Shown: piece by piece, positions 1-7,613 of the stretch
Numbering within the stretch: position 1 is the first letter of the stretch
Layout of the letters: every line of letters begins with the position of its first letter
The notes under the pieces: model-generated
The model's database searches: none
What the model saw: the letters and a program-made list of their open reading frames with translations, nothing else
What the model was told of the DNA's origin: nothing
Position numbers and translations under genes: made by a program
Source of the DNA: an uncultured Clostridia bacterium
GTDB lineage: Bacteria; Bacillota; Clostridia; Christensenellales; UBA1242
Length of the DNA stretch: 32,695 nucleotides
Direction of reading: 5' to 3'
Assembly (NCBI GenBank): GCA_944381145.1
Contig: CALWJZ010000014.1
Coordinates: 1 to 32,695, forward strand

Positions 1-569
1 AAATTATGCCCCTTTGCTAATTTGTCTCCACCATATTTTACATCACCATAGACAGGACAACCAATATTTTTCATTTGAACCCTTATTTGATGACTTCTCC
101 CTGTATGTAATTTTATATCCACAAGAGCAACTTTTTCTAATTGAGACACAACTTCATAATCAAGTTCTGCTCTTTTTGCCCCTGTTGTCAATTCGGGTAC
201 TACAGATACACTATTAGTTCTAGCATTTTTTTTCAAAAAATTAACTAACTTAGCCCTTTTTTCTCTAGGTTTGCCTACAATTACAGACAAATATCTTTTT
301 TGAAAATCTCCATTATGAATTTCTTGAGTAAGCCTATTTGCAGATTTGCTAGTTTTCGCAAAAACTATTAATCCACCTGTTGGTCTATCCAATCTATGTA
401 CGAGTCCAACATACACATTACCTGGCTTATTTTCTTTTTCTTTTATATATTCCTTGACCATTGTCAACAAATCTTTATCATGACTTTCATCTTCTTGTGT
501 TGGTATATTTTGAGGTTTAATCACAACAATTATATGATTATCTTCATAAACCACATTTAAATCGCTCAT
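1..569 (-). CDS. RluA-family 23S/tRNA pseudouridine synthase, C-terminus cut by window edge
   Basis: The gene starts at the ATG at 569, after an AGGAGA ribosome site, and reads off the left edge, so about 190 N-terminal residues are visible. The family isomerises uridine to pseudouridine in rRNA or tRNA. The reading opens MSDLNVVYEDNHIIVVIKP, typical of the catalytic domain, and carries the hallmark HRLDRPTGG motif near residue 68, whose Asp is the catalytic nucleophile. The later LHTGRSHQIRVQ motif is also typical. There is no S4 RNA-binding domain before the catalytic domain, so it resembles the short RluA-like members and not full-length RluD. The target uridine cannot be told from sequence. 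It lies immediately downstream of the znu cluster on the same strand. Confidence 0.9.
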   Translation of the reverse strand, partial: MSDLNVVYEDNHIIVVIKPQNIPTQEDESHDKDLLTMVKEYIKEKENKPGNVYVGLVHRLDRPTGGLIVFAKTSKSANRLTQEIHNGDFQKRYLSVIVGKPREKRAKLVNFLKKNARTNSVSVVPELTTGAKRAELDYEVVSQLEKVALVDIKLHTGRSHQIRVQMKNIGCPVYGDVKYGGDKLAKGHN

Positions 570-581
570 ATTTTCTCCTAA

Positions 582-984
582 TTACATAAAATCACTGACT
601 TGGATATAATAGCTAGTTCTTCCGTTTACTTTTGAAGACTTGTAAGTACCTAATGCAATTACATTATTAGTTGTGCTTGGATAAGAAATACTACTATCAA
701 CTACTCTAATTTCAATTGACCAATTGCAACAATTTGTCGCATCAGTGCCTGACATGTAATGATATGCTGAACCATTACTTCCAACCCTTCCACGAATTTT
801 AAAAGTTTTATTTATATATTTTGAAGGTGTGTTTTGCATATTAATAATTGTTGAATACTGCACAGTATTTCCACTTGCAACTAAATCATAATCAATACTA
901 CCCTGTCCACATGATGAACAAAAAAAACAAAGTCATAAAACAAATACAAAAGCAAATCAAAATATTTTAATTTTTACTTTTCAT
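582..984 (-). pseudogene. Broken znu-linked lipoprotein gene (OB-fold-like, CC motif)
   Basis: An ATG at 984 sits 1 base past the znuB stop with AAGGC upstream, like the other coupled starts in this operon. It reads MKSKN and then meets TAA (969-967). Continuing in that frame gives a lipoprotein-like hydrophobic stretch (NILICFCICFMTLFF). If the run of eight T (920-927) had seven, the frame would join CSSCGQG and then about 105 open codons to the stop at 582. So one nonsense codon and one single-base homopolymer shift separate an apparently intact signal peptide from an apparently intact body. The body holds RGRVGS and DATNCCNWSIE; from memory, this resembles small exported proteins encoded beside zinc ABC transporters in gut Firmicutes. 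A GTG start at 863 could also make a 93-residue cytosolic product. Zinc binding by the CC motif is inference only. Confidence 0.6.
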
Positions 985-985
985 A

Positions 986-1837
986 TTAAGCCTTCTTTAT
1001 TTCTTGCTTAATTATTTCAATGCACCAACAAATTACATAAACAAAAATATCAATAGCAACTATTGTTGCACCTACTGGAGTACCCCAAAGCATGGATATA
1101 AAAATTCCCAAAATAGAATTAACAACGCTAACTATACTTGCAAATATTATAACCAATTTGTAACTTTTAAACAACCTAATTGCACTAAGTGCTGGAAAAA
1201 CTATCAAAGCAGAAATCAATAATGATCCTACTAGTTTCATTGCCAATACAATAATTATGCCCACTATAACAGCCATGATATTATTGTAAATTGATGTTTT
1301 TGTTCCAGACGCTTTTGCAAAACTTTCATCAAAAGTTACTGCAAAAATTTTGTTGTGAAATAAAATAAAGTAAGCTAATACAAAGATTGTAAGAACAATA
1401 CTTAACCATACATCAAGTGAACTAAGAGTCAAAATTGAAGTAGAGCCAAACAAGGTACTACAAACATCACTTGAAATATTGGCAGATGAAGAAAAAATAT
1501 TAACAAGCAAGTATCCTATTGCCAATGCCCCAACTGATAACATTGCAATAGCGCTATCATTTTTTACTTTTCCCCTATTTGTCATTCTTATCAGTAATAT
1601 TGCAACAACTATTGTAATTGGTAACATAAGATACATATCAGCAATCCCTACAATCATAGCAATTGAAGTTGCCCCAAAAGCAACATGAGATAAACCATCA
1701 CCTATCATCGAATATCTTTTAAGTACCAAAAAAACACCTAAAATACCACAACAAAGCGAAATTAAAACACCAACTATCAAAGCGTTAATTACAAAATCAA
1801 AACCCAAATAATATCCAATTTTCTCAAAAATATTCAT
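986..1837 (-). CDS. znuB: Zinc/manganese ABC transporter permease
   Basis: This 283-residue protein is the membrane channel of a metal-type ABC importer of the ABC-3 family, which moves zinc (or manganese) handed over by the binding protein ZnuA and is powered by ZnuC. The sequence is almost entirely hydrophobic segments, about eight membrane spans, with the family's GVFLVLKRYSMIGDGLSH region near residues 34-51. That region holds the coupling segment and the conserved GDGLSH. The ATG overlaps the znuC stop by one base (TAATG), so translation is coupled. A lipoprotein pseudogene follows directly. Zinc, not manganese, is inferred from the neighbouring regulator and ZnuA type. Confidence 0.92.
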   Translation of the reverse strand: MNIFEKIGYYLGFDFVINALIVGVLISLCCGILGVFLVLKRYSMIGDGLSHVAFGATSIAMIVGIADMYLMLPITIVVAILLIRMTNRGKVKNDSAIAMLSVGALAIGYLLVNIFSSSANISSDVCSTLFGSTSILTLSSLDVWLSIVLTIFVLAYFILFHNKIFAVTFDESFAKASGTKTSIYNNIMAVIVGIIIVLAMKLVGSLLISALIVFPALSAIRLFKSYKLVIIFASIVSVVNSILGIFISMLWGTPVGATIVAIDIFVYVICWCIEIIKQEIKKA

Positions 1838-2541
1838 TAGTTTTCAGCCTCGCTTCTAAAATTTTGAACTAATTTACTTTGAATAAATTCTTCTTTGCTT
1901 CCATAAAACACAAGTGTATCTTTTAAATACAGAATATGACTTGCACAATTTAAGACTTTTTCAATATCATGAGATATCATAATAATTGTCATTCCTTTTT
2001 GATTTAATGTAAAAATTAAGTCATAAAACTTTTTTATAGCTCTAGCATCAAGGCCATTAGTAGGTTCATCAAGTACAAGAAAATTATCAGTTGCACAGAG
2101 AGCTCTAGCTAGTAAGACTCTTTGTTGTTGTCCACCAGATAAATCTCTATAACTTTTTTTTTGATAGTCATTAATTCCCAAAAAATTTATAATTTCGTTT
2201 GCTTTTTGTTTTTCTATTTTATTATAAAATGGTCTAAACCCCATTTTGTTGACAAATCCAGACAAAATAACTTCTTTAACTGTTGCCGGAAAATCTTTTT
2301 GAAATTCAGACTGTTGAGGCAAATACCCTATATTTTTTTTATTAAAAGTTTTTTCAAATATAACTTTGCCACTTATTTGTTTATTTAATCCTAAAATAGT
2401 CTTCAGTAGTGTGCTTTTACCACTCCCATTCTCTCCAATTATACACAAGCAATCTCCTGAATTAACTTCAAAATTAATATCTTTGCATATAGCCTTTTCA
2501 TTATAACCAATCGACAATTTTTTACATTCCAAAATTTTCAT
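1837..2541 (-). CDS. znuC: Zinc/manganese ABC transporter ATP-binding protein
   Basis: This is the ATPase of the metal importer, acting on the inner face of the membrane. With the start at the ATG at 2541 the product is 234 residues. Walker A GENGSGKST is at 36-44, the Q-loop at LPQQS near 74-78, the ABC signature LSGGQQQ at 134-140, Walker B FLVLDEP at 154-160 and the H-loop His at about 191. A longer reading from a TTG at 2550 is possible, but it would begin inside the znuA end, and the ATG has AAGGCGAT at a suitable distance. There is one base between the znuA stop and this ATG. Confidence 0.93.
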   Translation of the reverse strand: MKILECKKLSIGYNEKAICKDINFEVNSGDCLCIIGENGSGKSTLLKTILGLNKQISGKVIFEKTFNKKNIGYLPQQSEFQKDFPATVKEVILSGFVNKMGFRPFYNKIEKQKANEIINFLGINDYQKKSYRDLSGGQQQRVLLARALCATDNFLVLDEPTNGLDARAIKKFYDLIFTLNQKGMTIIMISHDIEKVLNCASHILYLKDTLVFYGSKEEFIQSKLVQNFRSEAEN

Positions 2542-2542
2542 A

Positions 2543-3496
2543 TTATGCAATCGCCTTTTTTAAATTTACCAAATTCTGTTCCATTATTTCTAAATAAAAA
2601 ATATTATCTAAATCTTTTACATTTACGCTCTGACATGAATTAATAACCAAAACACCAACTCCTTCTTTGCATTTTGTATCAGTAATTGCTCTGTTCGCAA
2701 TTGATTTGTCTGAAGTTTCAAGTACAAGAACATAGTTAATGTTGTTTTCATTAATTTTATCAATTAGAGTTGCTATTGTTTCAGTACTAGCTTCACTCTC
2801 AGCTGAACAACCTGAAAATACAGCATAATAATTCAAATTATAGTCATTAACTAGATATCTAAATGGAAATCTATCAGCAATAATCAATGTTTTTTCTTTA
2901 TTTAATAATTCGTTAGAATATTTACTTTCTAAATCTTCTAGTTTATTAATGTAATTTTCAGCATTAACTTTGAATAATTCTTGTTTTTCAGGATAAACCA
3001 AACATAAACTATCTCGAATACTCTCTGTCATATTTATCATGTTTTTCAAACTTAACCAAATATGTTCATCATATGCCACTTCTTCATTATGATTGTGTTC
3101 TTCATCATTTAATATATTATCATGATTTTCTTCTAATTTTTCTACATGATTTATTAATTCAAGTGTTTTTAAATTAATATTATTTGCTGAAGCGATAACT
3201 CCACTAACCCAGTTATCACTTTCTCCACCAACATATATAAATAATTCACACTTTGATATAGTAGTTATGTCTCCTGCTGTAGGTTGATAACTATGCATAT
3301 CTGAGCCGTTATTTTCCAACAATAACAAATCGTCACTACTACCCATAATTTCCCTAGCTATATCATATATAGGAAATATAGTGGTAACCACTTTTGCATT
3401 ATTGTCTTTTTTAGTAAAATATATTATTGAAAATATAGCACCACCTAATAACAAAACGATAACACTAATGGCAATAATTATTTTAGTTTTTCTCAT
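2543..3496 (-). CDS. znuA: Zinc ABC transporter substrate-binding protein (membrane-anchored)
   Basis: The 317-residue protein captures extracytoplasmic zinc for ZnuB/ZnuC. An N-terminal hydrophobic segment (about residues 5-27) has no lipobox cysteine, so it is probably a membrane anchor and not a lipoprotein signal. The metal site is seen as His68 in DMHSYQPTAGD and His145 in YDEHIWLSL. Where classical ZnuA has a third His, this protein has DRFPFRYL at 208-215; I recall this form from gut-Firmicutes homologues followed by GCSAESEAS, which is present here too. A short His-rich loop lies at about 125-136 (HDNILNDEEHNH), a feature of zinc and not manganese binders. An ATTAGGAGT-like site, read as AAGGAGT, precedes the ATG. 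First gene of the znu operon. Confidence 0.92.
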   Translation of the reverse strand: MRKTKIIIAISVIVLLLGGAIFSIIYFTKKDNNAKVVTTIFPIYDIAREIMGSSDDLLLLENNGSDMHSYQPTAGDITTISKCELFIYVGGESDNWVSGVIASANNINLKTLELINHVEKLEENHDNILNDEEHNHNEEVAYDEHIWLSLKNMINMTESIRDSLCLVYPEKQELFKVNAENYINKLEDLESKYSNELLNKEKTLIIADRFPFRYLVNDYNLNYYAVFSGCSAESEASTETIATLIDKINENNINYVLVLETSDKSIANRAITDTKCKEGVGVLVINSCQSVNVKDLDNIFYLEIMEQNLVNLKKAIA

Positions 3497-3542
3497 TTTT
3501 TACTCCTTATTTAGCAATTTATAAAAATATTATACTTTTTAC

Positions 3543-3563
3543 AAATGCGAATAATTCTCATTT
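3543..3563. promoter_or_regulatory. Fur/Zur-type operator palindrome
   Basis: Half-sites AAATGCGAA and TTCTCATTT flank the trinucleotide TAA; eight of nine positions are complementary. This is the shape of Fur-family boxes (7-1-7 and related). It lies at about +2 to +22 of the predicted znuA start point, where a bound repressor would block initiation. The Fur-family gene next door is the natural ligand. Binding is inferred. Confidence 0.75.
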
Positions 3564-3571
3564 ACTAAATA

Positions 3572-3600
3572 AATATATTTTAAAAGTTCTTATTTGTCAA
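3572..3600 (-). promoter_or_regulatory. znuACB promoter
   Basis: On the minus strand TTGACA (3600-3595) is followed after 17 bases by TATATT (3577-3572). The start point would be near 3565, directly against the Zur-type palindrome. A second TATAAT (3534-3529) has no good -35 and is less likely. Confidence 0.65.
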
Positions 3601-3618
3601 GTCTTTCTTGATAAAATC

Positions 3619-3647
3619 TTGACAAAAAAAATTATGTATTTTAAAAT
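3619..3647 (+). promoter_or_regulatory. Promoter of the Fur/Zur regulator gene
   Basis: TTGACA (3619-3624), 17-base spacer, TAAAAT (3642-3647). The predicted start near 3654 leaves a leader of about 65 bases before the ATG at 3722. The palindrome at 3543-3563 lies upstream of this promoter, so autoregulation is uncertain. Confidence 0.65.
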
Positions 3648-3721
3648 ACTAAAAATGTTTCAAAAAAATTATATTAATTAGAAAAATATTTTCACATTAG
3701 ATTTTAAAAAGGGAATCCAAA

Positions 3722-4099
3722 ATGTTAAAAAATACAAAAACGCGATCAAATGTATTAAATATATTACAACAAGCTAAAGAGCCTTTGTCTCCAAGTGCAA
3801 TATTTGAAAAATTAAAAGATAAAAAAATAACTTTATCGTCAATATATCGAACACTTGAAACTTTTACTAAAGAGGGATTAATTATAAAAGATATAGACCA
3901 AAAAGGAACAGCAATGTATGCTATATTTAAAGAAAATCATTGTCATTACTTAGAATGCAAGAAATGTCATCAAAAAATAGAACTCCAATTTTGTCCATAT
4001 CATAAAATTAATTCACAAATAAACAAAAAATACAATTTTCAAGTAGACGAACATAATATGGTAATATACGGAATATGTGATAAATGTAAAAAATGCTAG
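3722..4099 (+). CDS. zur: Fur-family transcriptional regulator, probably zinc-responsive (Zur)
   Basis: This 125-residue cytosolic repressor has the two-domain Fur layout: a winged helix (residues 1-65, recognition region SSIYRTLETF) and a short dimerisation and metal domain. Structural zinc cysteines are visible as CKKC (79-82) and CDKC (119-122). Candidate regulatory-metal ligands are His73 and His75 in NHCHYLEC, Cys91 and His94 in FCPYHK, and His111. Its place, divergent from znuACB with a Fur-type palindrome between them, argues for zinc sensing. The Fur, PerR and Mur subfamilies cannot be excluded by motif alone. The AAAAAGGGAATCC stretch before the ATG supplies the ribosome site. Confidence 0.88.
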   Translation: MLKNTKTRSNVLNILQQAKEPLSPSAIFEKLKDKKITLSSIYRTLETFTKEGLIIKDIDQKGTAMYAIFKENHCHYLECKKCHQKIELQFCPYHKINSQINKKYNFQVDEHNMVIYGICDKCKKC

Positions 4100-4128
4100 A
4101 CTAATTTAACTATGTCTAGCATTTTTAT
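4091..4128. terminator. Bidirectional intrinsic terminator between zur and ileS
   Basis: Arms AAATGCTAGAC (4091-4101) and GTCTAGCATTT (4114-4124) pair perfectly around a 12-base loop. A T-rich tract follows on the plus strand, and a T run follows the stem on the minus strand too. It includes the zur stop codon and lies at the converging ends of zur and ileS. Confidence 0.85.
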
Positions 4129-7100
4129 TTAACTTTTTTTCAATTGATACATTACATTACAATTATCAGAAATTTCAATATTTCTTTCAATATCAGGTTT
4201 AAATTCAATTTCATTAAAAGTATTACCCAAAACTTCTAATTTAATCTTATCTTTGTTATCTTGTAATAATTGAGCTATATTTTTATCATTCGTTGTTATA
4301 TTTATATCAATTCTATCATCTATTTCAAAATTAGCTTCTTTCCTTAGAATTTGAGCATTACGAATAATTTCACGCAAATAACCCTCATTAATTAATTCTT
4401 GTGTAAGAGTAATATCAAGAACTACAGTCATTCCATCAGCACTTTCAAGAATAAACTCAGGTCGTGGCTTAGAATTTTTAACAAATAATTCACTGTCAAA
4501 CTTGCCAAAATTATCAATGTCAACTTTTCCACTATCAAATTCTTGGACATATCTATTCATTTTTTCATCACTAGAATTTTCTAGTTCAAGTTTTACTTTT
4601 TGAATATCGCCTTTCAATACTTTTCCAGCAGTTCTAAAATTCAAAGTTAGATAATGTTCATTAAATCTTTCAACATCATTAGTAAGTTCAATTTCTTTTA
4701 TATTTAATTCTTCCTCAATTATGCTCTTGTATTCTTTTATTGCTTCTAGCGTATTTTTGTTCTCATTAATTACAAAGGCTTTTTGCAAAGGTTGCTTTAC
4801 CTTTAAATTATTTTCATTTCTAAGTTTTAATGCAGAAGCAATTATTGAACGTACTATATTAGTTTTCTCCAAAACGCTTGTGTCATCGATTTTAAATTCT
4901 GCAATCTTAAATCCACTCATCATAACACTAAGTGCAGAATCTTTTTCTACTTGTCTAATTTGGTTCTGCCAAATATATTCCATCATAAATGGCATGATTG
5001 GTGCCATAACCATTGCAACATTTTTAATTGCATATTCAAGACAAAAGTAAGCATTGAGCTTATCATTATCCTCTTGCGATTTCCAAAATCTTCTTCTGTT
5101 AACTCTAATATACCAATTTGATAATTCGTCAATAAACTTTTCAAATTCACTTACCACTTCACAAGTTTTTACTTGTTCATAGTAATCTTTACATTTCAAA
5201 GCAAATTCATTTGTCCTAGCAATTAACCACTTATCAGTAATTGTTAAATCTTCCAATTTCGGAACAAAATTATCAAGATTAGGATTATCAATTATAGCAT
5301 ATGTATTGAAAAATACAAAAACATTCCAAAAAGACAATAATCTTCTTCTCACTTCATCTGTAGAATCGTAACTAAATATTACATCACTCTGTGGATTAGT
5401 TGAACAAAAAGTGTATCTTATAACATCTGCACCAATATTTTCAAAAGCTTCATTCAAAGGTATATTATTTGGACTACTTTTTGACAATTTCTTGCCATCT
5501 TGTGCCAAAAGTGAACCATATGTGGACACTTTCTTGTATGGCGCTTTACCAGTCAATACAACACCCATAACTAATAAAGAATAAAACCAAAGACGTATTT
5601 GTTCTTTCATTTCGATAACACATTCAGCAGGATAATTTTTCTTCCAAAAAGTTCTATCTTCAAAATATTTATTTGTGCTAAATGGAGCAATCCCAGCATC
5701 AAGCCAACAATCTCCAACATCTTTAATTCTTTCTACATGACTTTGACAATTTGGACATTTAATCAAAACATCATCAATATATGGTCGATGTAAATGAGGT
5801 AAATTATCAACCTTTTCAGGCTCAATAGCCAAATCTCTTAATTCTTTTTTTGATCCAACAACAGTAATTTTTCCACAGTCAGGACAAACATAAATTGGAA
5901 GAGGCAAACCATAATATCTTTTCCTAGATATAGACCAATCTCCCATGTTAGTCAACCAATCAATCATTCTTTTTTCGTAAAATGCTGGTTGCCATTCCAC
6001 TTGTTTTGCTTCACTTATTAATTGAGGTCTAATCTCATCCATAGAAATAGCCCACTCTTTTATTAATCTAAATAAAATAGGATTTTTACATCTCCAACAA
6101 TGAGGATATCTATGAGTATAAGAGTGAGTATAATATAATTTATTTCTTTTCTTTAGTTCATCAAATATTAAATCTCTAGTTTCGTCTTTATTAGCATCCA
6201 AACCAGACAAAAAACCAAAGTTATTATAGAAAATTCCACCATCATCAATTGGACAAACATTAGGCAAACCAATTTTTTGACCTAGTTCAAAATCTTCTGC
6301 TCCACAACCTGGGGCAATATGAACAGCTCCTGATCCTTCTGTTGAGTCTACTTCGTCCCATGCAACAATTTTATGTTCAAAATTCTGAAGTGGCAATTCT
6401 TCAAAACAAGTCTGATAGACTTCTCCAACAAGTTTTGAACCTTTTATTTCTTTTTCAATTGATATTATATCGTTTTTCAACACTTTAATTGCATCAGAAC
6501 ATACACATATAAGTTTATCATCACTTTTTACTTTACACAAAGAATAATTAAGTTCTGGATTTACAGCAATAGCCACATTACTTGACAAAGTCCAAGGTGT
6601 AGTCGTCCATACCAACATTTTAAAATTTTGTTTTTTCACTGGTAGTTTAAAAAATACTGCTTGACAAGTATCATCTCTATAAGCATCAGCATCACTCATT
6701 TCGTGCTCTGATAAACTTGTTCCACACCTTGTACACCATGGCATAGGTCTATATTTTTCGATTAACCACCCTTTCTCAAAACATGTTTTTAGAAAATACC
6801 AAATTGTCTCTATGTTTGTATCGGAATTAGTAAAATAAGAATTGTCCCAATCCATCCACTGACCAAGCCTTATTGATTGTTCAGTCATTTTACTAGCACA
6901 ATTTTTCACTTTGTTCATACAATATTCAGTAAATTTATCAATACCATATTTTTCAATATCTTTTTTTGAATTCAGACCCAAATCTTTTTCTGCATTTACT
7001 TCTACCCACAAGCCTTGAGCGTCAAATCCATTTTGATAATGCATATCATATCCATTAATGGCTCTATATTTAATCATTGCATCTTTCAAAGATCTTCCAA

Positions 7101-7281
7101 ATGCATGGTGTAGTCCCATTGTCATACCATTAGCCGTTATAGGTCCATCCATAGTAGCATAATACTTACCAGTTTTTCGATTTTGAGCTTTTAACTTTTC
7201 AAATATTTGATTATCTTCCCAAAACTTTAATATTTCTTTTTCATTTTCAACCAAATTAGGTTTTATATTTTCTTTTTTCAT
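4129..7281 (-). CDS. ileS: Isoleucine--tRNA ligase
   Basis: This 1,050-residue class I synthetase charges tRNA-Ile. The start is the ATG at 7281, preceded by CAGGAG; a longer reading to a GTG at 7374 runs through the leader terminator and is rejected. The HIGH box reads GLHH (56-59) in ANGMTMGLHHAFGR, matching the GIHH-type variant I know from some bacterial, eukaryote-like IleRS. KLSKS lies near residue 597. The CP1 editing domain is marked by WTTTPWTLSSNVA. Zinc-ribbon cysteines occur as CTRCG, HCWRC, CPDCG and CPNCQ, and CWLDAG replaces the usual WFDSG. The C-terminal anticodon-binding region is complete. Controlled by the T-box leader upstream. Confidence 0.96.
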   Translation of the reverse strand: MKKENIKPNLVENEKEILKFWEDNQIFEKLKAQNRKTGKYYATMDGPITANGMTMGLHHAFGRSLKDAMIKYRAINGYDMHYQNGFDAQGLWVEVNAEKDLGLNSKKDIEKYGIDKFTEYCMNKVKNCASKMTEQSIRLGQWMDWDNSYFTNSDTNIETIWYFLKTCFEKGWLIEKYRPMPWCTRCGTSLSEHEMSDADAYRDDTCQAVFFKLPVKKQNFKMLVWTTTPWTLSSNVAIAVNPELNYSLCKVKSDDKLICVCSDAIKVLKNDIISIEKEIKGSKLVGEVYQTCFEELPLQNFEHKIVAWDEVDSTEGSGAVHIAPGCGAEDFELGQKIGLPNVCPIDDGGIFYNNFGFLSGLDANKDETRDLIFDELKKRNKLYYTHSYTHRYPHCWRCKNPILFRLIKEWAISMDEIRPQLISEAKQVEWQPAFYEKRMIDWLTNMGDWSISRKRYYGLPLPIYVCPDCGKITVVGSKKELRDLAIEPEKVDNLPHLHRPYIDDVLIKCPNCQSHVERIKDVGDCWLDAGIAPFSTNKYFEDRTFWKKNYPAECVIEMKEQIRLWFYSLLVMGVVLTGKAPYKKVSTYGSLLAQDGKKLSKSSPNNIPLNEAFENIGADVIRYTFCSTNPQSDVIFSYDSTDEVRRRLLSFWNVFVFFNTYAIIDNPNLDNFVPKLEDLTITDKWLIARTNEFALKCKDYYEQVKTCEVVSEFEKFIDELSNWYIRVNRRRFWKSQEDNDKLNAYFCLEYAIKNVAMVMAPIMPFMMEYIWQNQIRQVEKDSALSVMMSGFKIAEFKIDDTSVLEKTNIVRSIIASALKLRNENNLKVKQPLQKAFVINENKNTLEAIKEYKSIIEEELNIKEIELTNDVERFNEHYLTLNFRTAGKVLKGDIQKVKLELENSSDEKMNRYVQEFDSGKVDIDNFGKFDSELFVKNSKPRPEFILESADGMTVVLDITLTQELINEGYLREIIRNAQILRKEANFEIDDRIDINITTNDKNIAQLLQDNKDKIKLEVLGNTFNEIEFKPDIERNIEISDNCNVMYQLKKS

Positions 7282-7297
7282 TTTATTCTCCTGATTC

Positions 7298-7351
7298 AAA
7301 AAAAACTTGTAGTATTGGCATTTAAATTTCAAAAAACCATCTACAAGTTTT
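7298..7351 (-). terminator. ileS leader attenuator terminator
   Basis: Minus-strand arms AAAACTTGTAG (7351-7341) and CTACAAGTTTT (7312-7302) form an 11-bp stem followed by a run of T, ending about 17 bases before the ileS ATG. Its position, before the ribosome site and not after a gene, shows that it acts as an attenuator. Confidence 0.85.
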
Positions 7352-7572
7352 GTAATTTTTTCATATGCCAACACATATTATCTCTATAACGGGAGAACCC
7401 GAATATACTTACTTTTTAATTCAGCATATCAACTAAAAGGTGATACCAAATTTTCTACTTAATTGCAAAATTTCACCATACATTTGCTCTCTAAAAATTT
7501 TTCAAAAACTGACTTGTCCTTTATCATAGTTTTTATATTATTAAATTGTTTATTTCTTATAAATACTTTACA
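7298..7572 (-). promoter_or_regulatory. T-box leader of ileS (isoleucine specifier)
   Basis: The minus-strand leader has the T-box Stem I pattern in order: GATAAAGGACAAG at its 5' side (about 7527-7515), then AGAGAGC (AG bulge), then GGTG in the terminal loop with AAATTTTGC, then the specifier side GGTATCACCTTTTAG. ATC (7444-7442), an Ile codon followed by the usual purine, is the specifier. The base of Stem I can close AAAGG with CCTTT. A CGGGTTCTCCCG hairpin (7401-7390) follows, then the attenuator. The usual conserved antiterminator box with GGGTGG is not evident. Uncharged tRNA-Ile would favour read-through into ileS. Confidence 0.8.
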
Positions 7573-7578
7573 CATGAT

Positions 7579-7607
7579 ATGATAATACAATCAATCGATG
7601 ATGTCAA
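7579..7607 (-). promoter_or_regulatory. ileS promoter
   Basis: TTGACA (7607-7602), 17 bases, TATCAT (7584-7579). The predicted start near 7572 gives a leader of about 290 bases that contains the T-box elements. Confidence 0.65.
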
Positions 7608-7613
7608 GATATA

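Noticed and set aside
14-217. Short plus-strand frame opposite the pseudouridine synthase
   Set aside because: No ribosome site and no protein-like features; the minus strand encodes a recognisable enzyme.
860-985. Reading the znu-linked lipoprotein signal with TGA as tryptophan
   Set aside because: A second frame gives a hydrophobic stretch if two TGA codons are read as Trp, but tpiA and dusB end in TGA and the long genes here use TGG. One stop codon plus one T-run shift explains the region better.
3529-3557. Second znuA promoter with TATAAT at 3534-3529
   Set aside because: No acceptable -35 at 16-18 bases upstream, while a well-spaced TTGACA/TATATT pair lies just above. Kept only as an alternative.
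7282-7374. A 31-residue N-terminal extension of IleRS from a GTG at 7374
   Set aside because: It runs through the attenuator stem and T run of the leader. A proper AGGAG site and the usual synthetase start are at the ATG at 7281.
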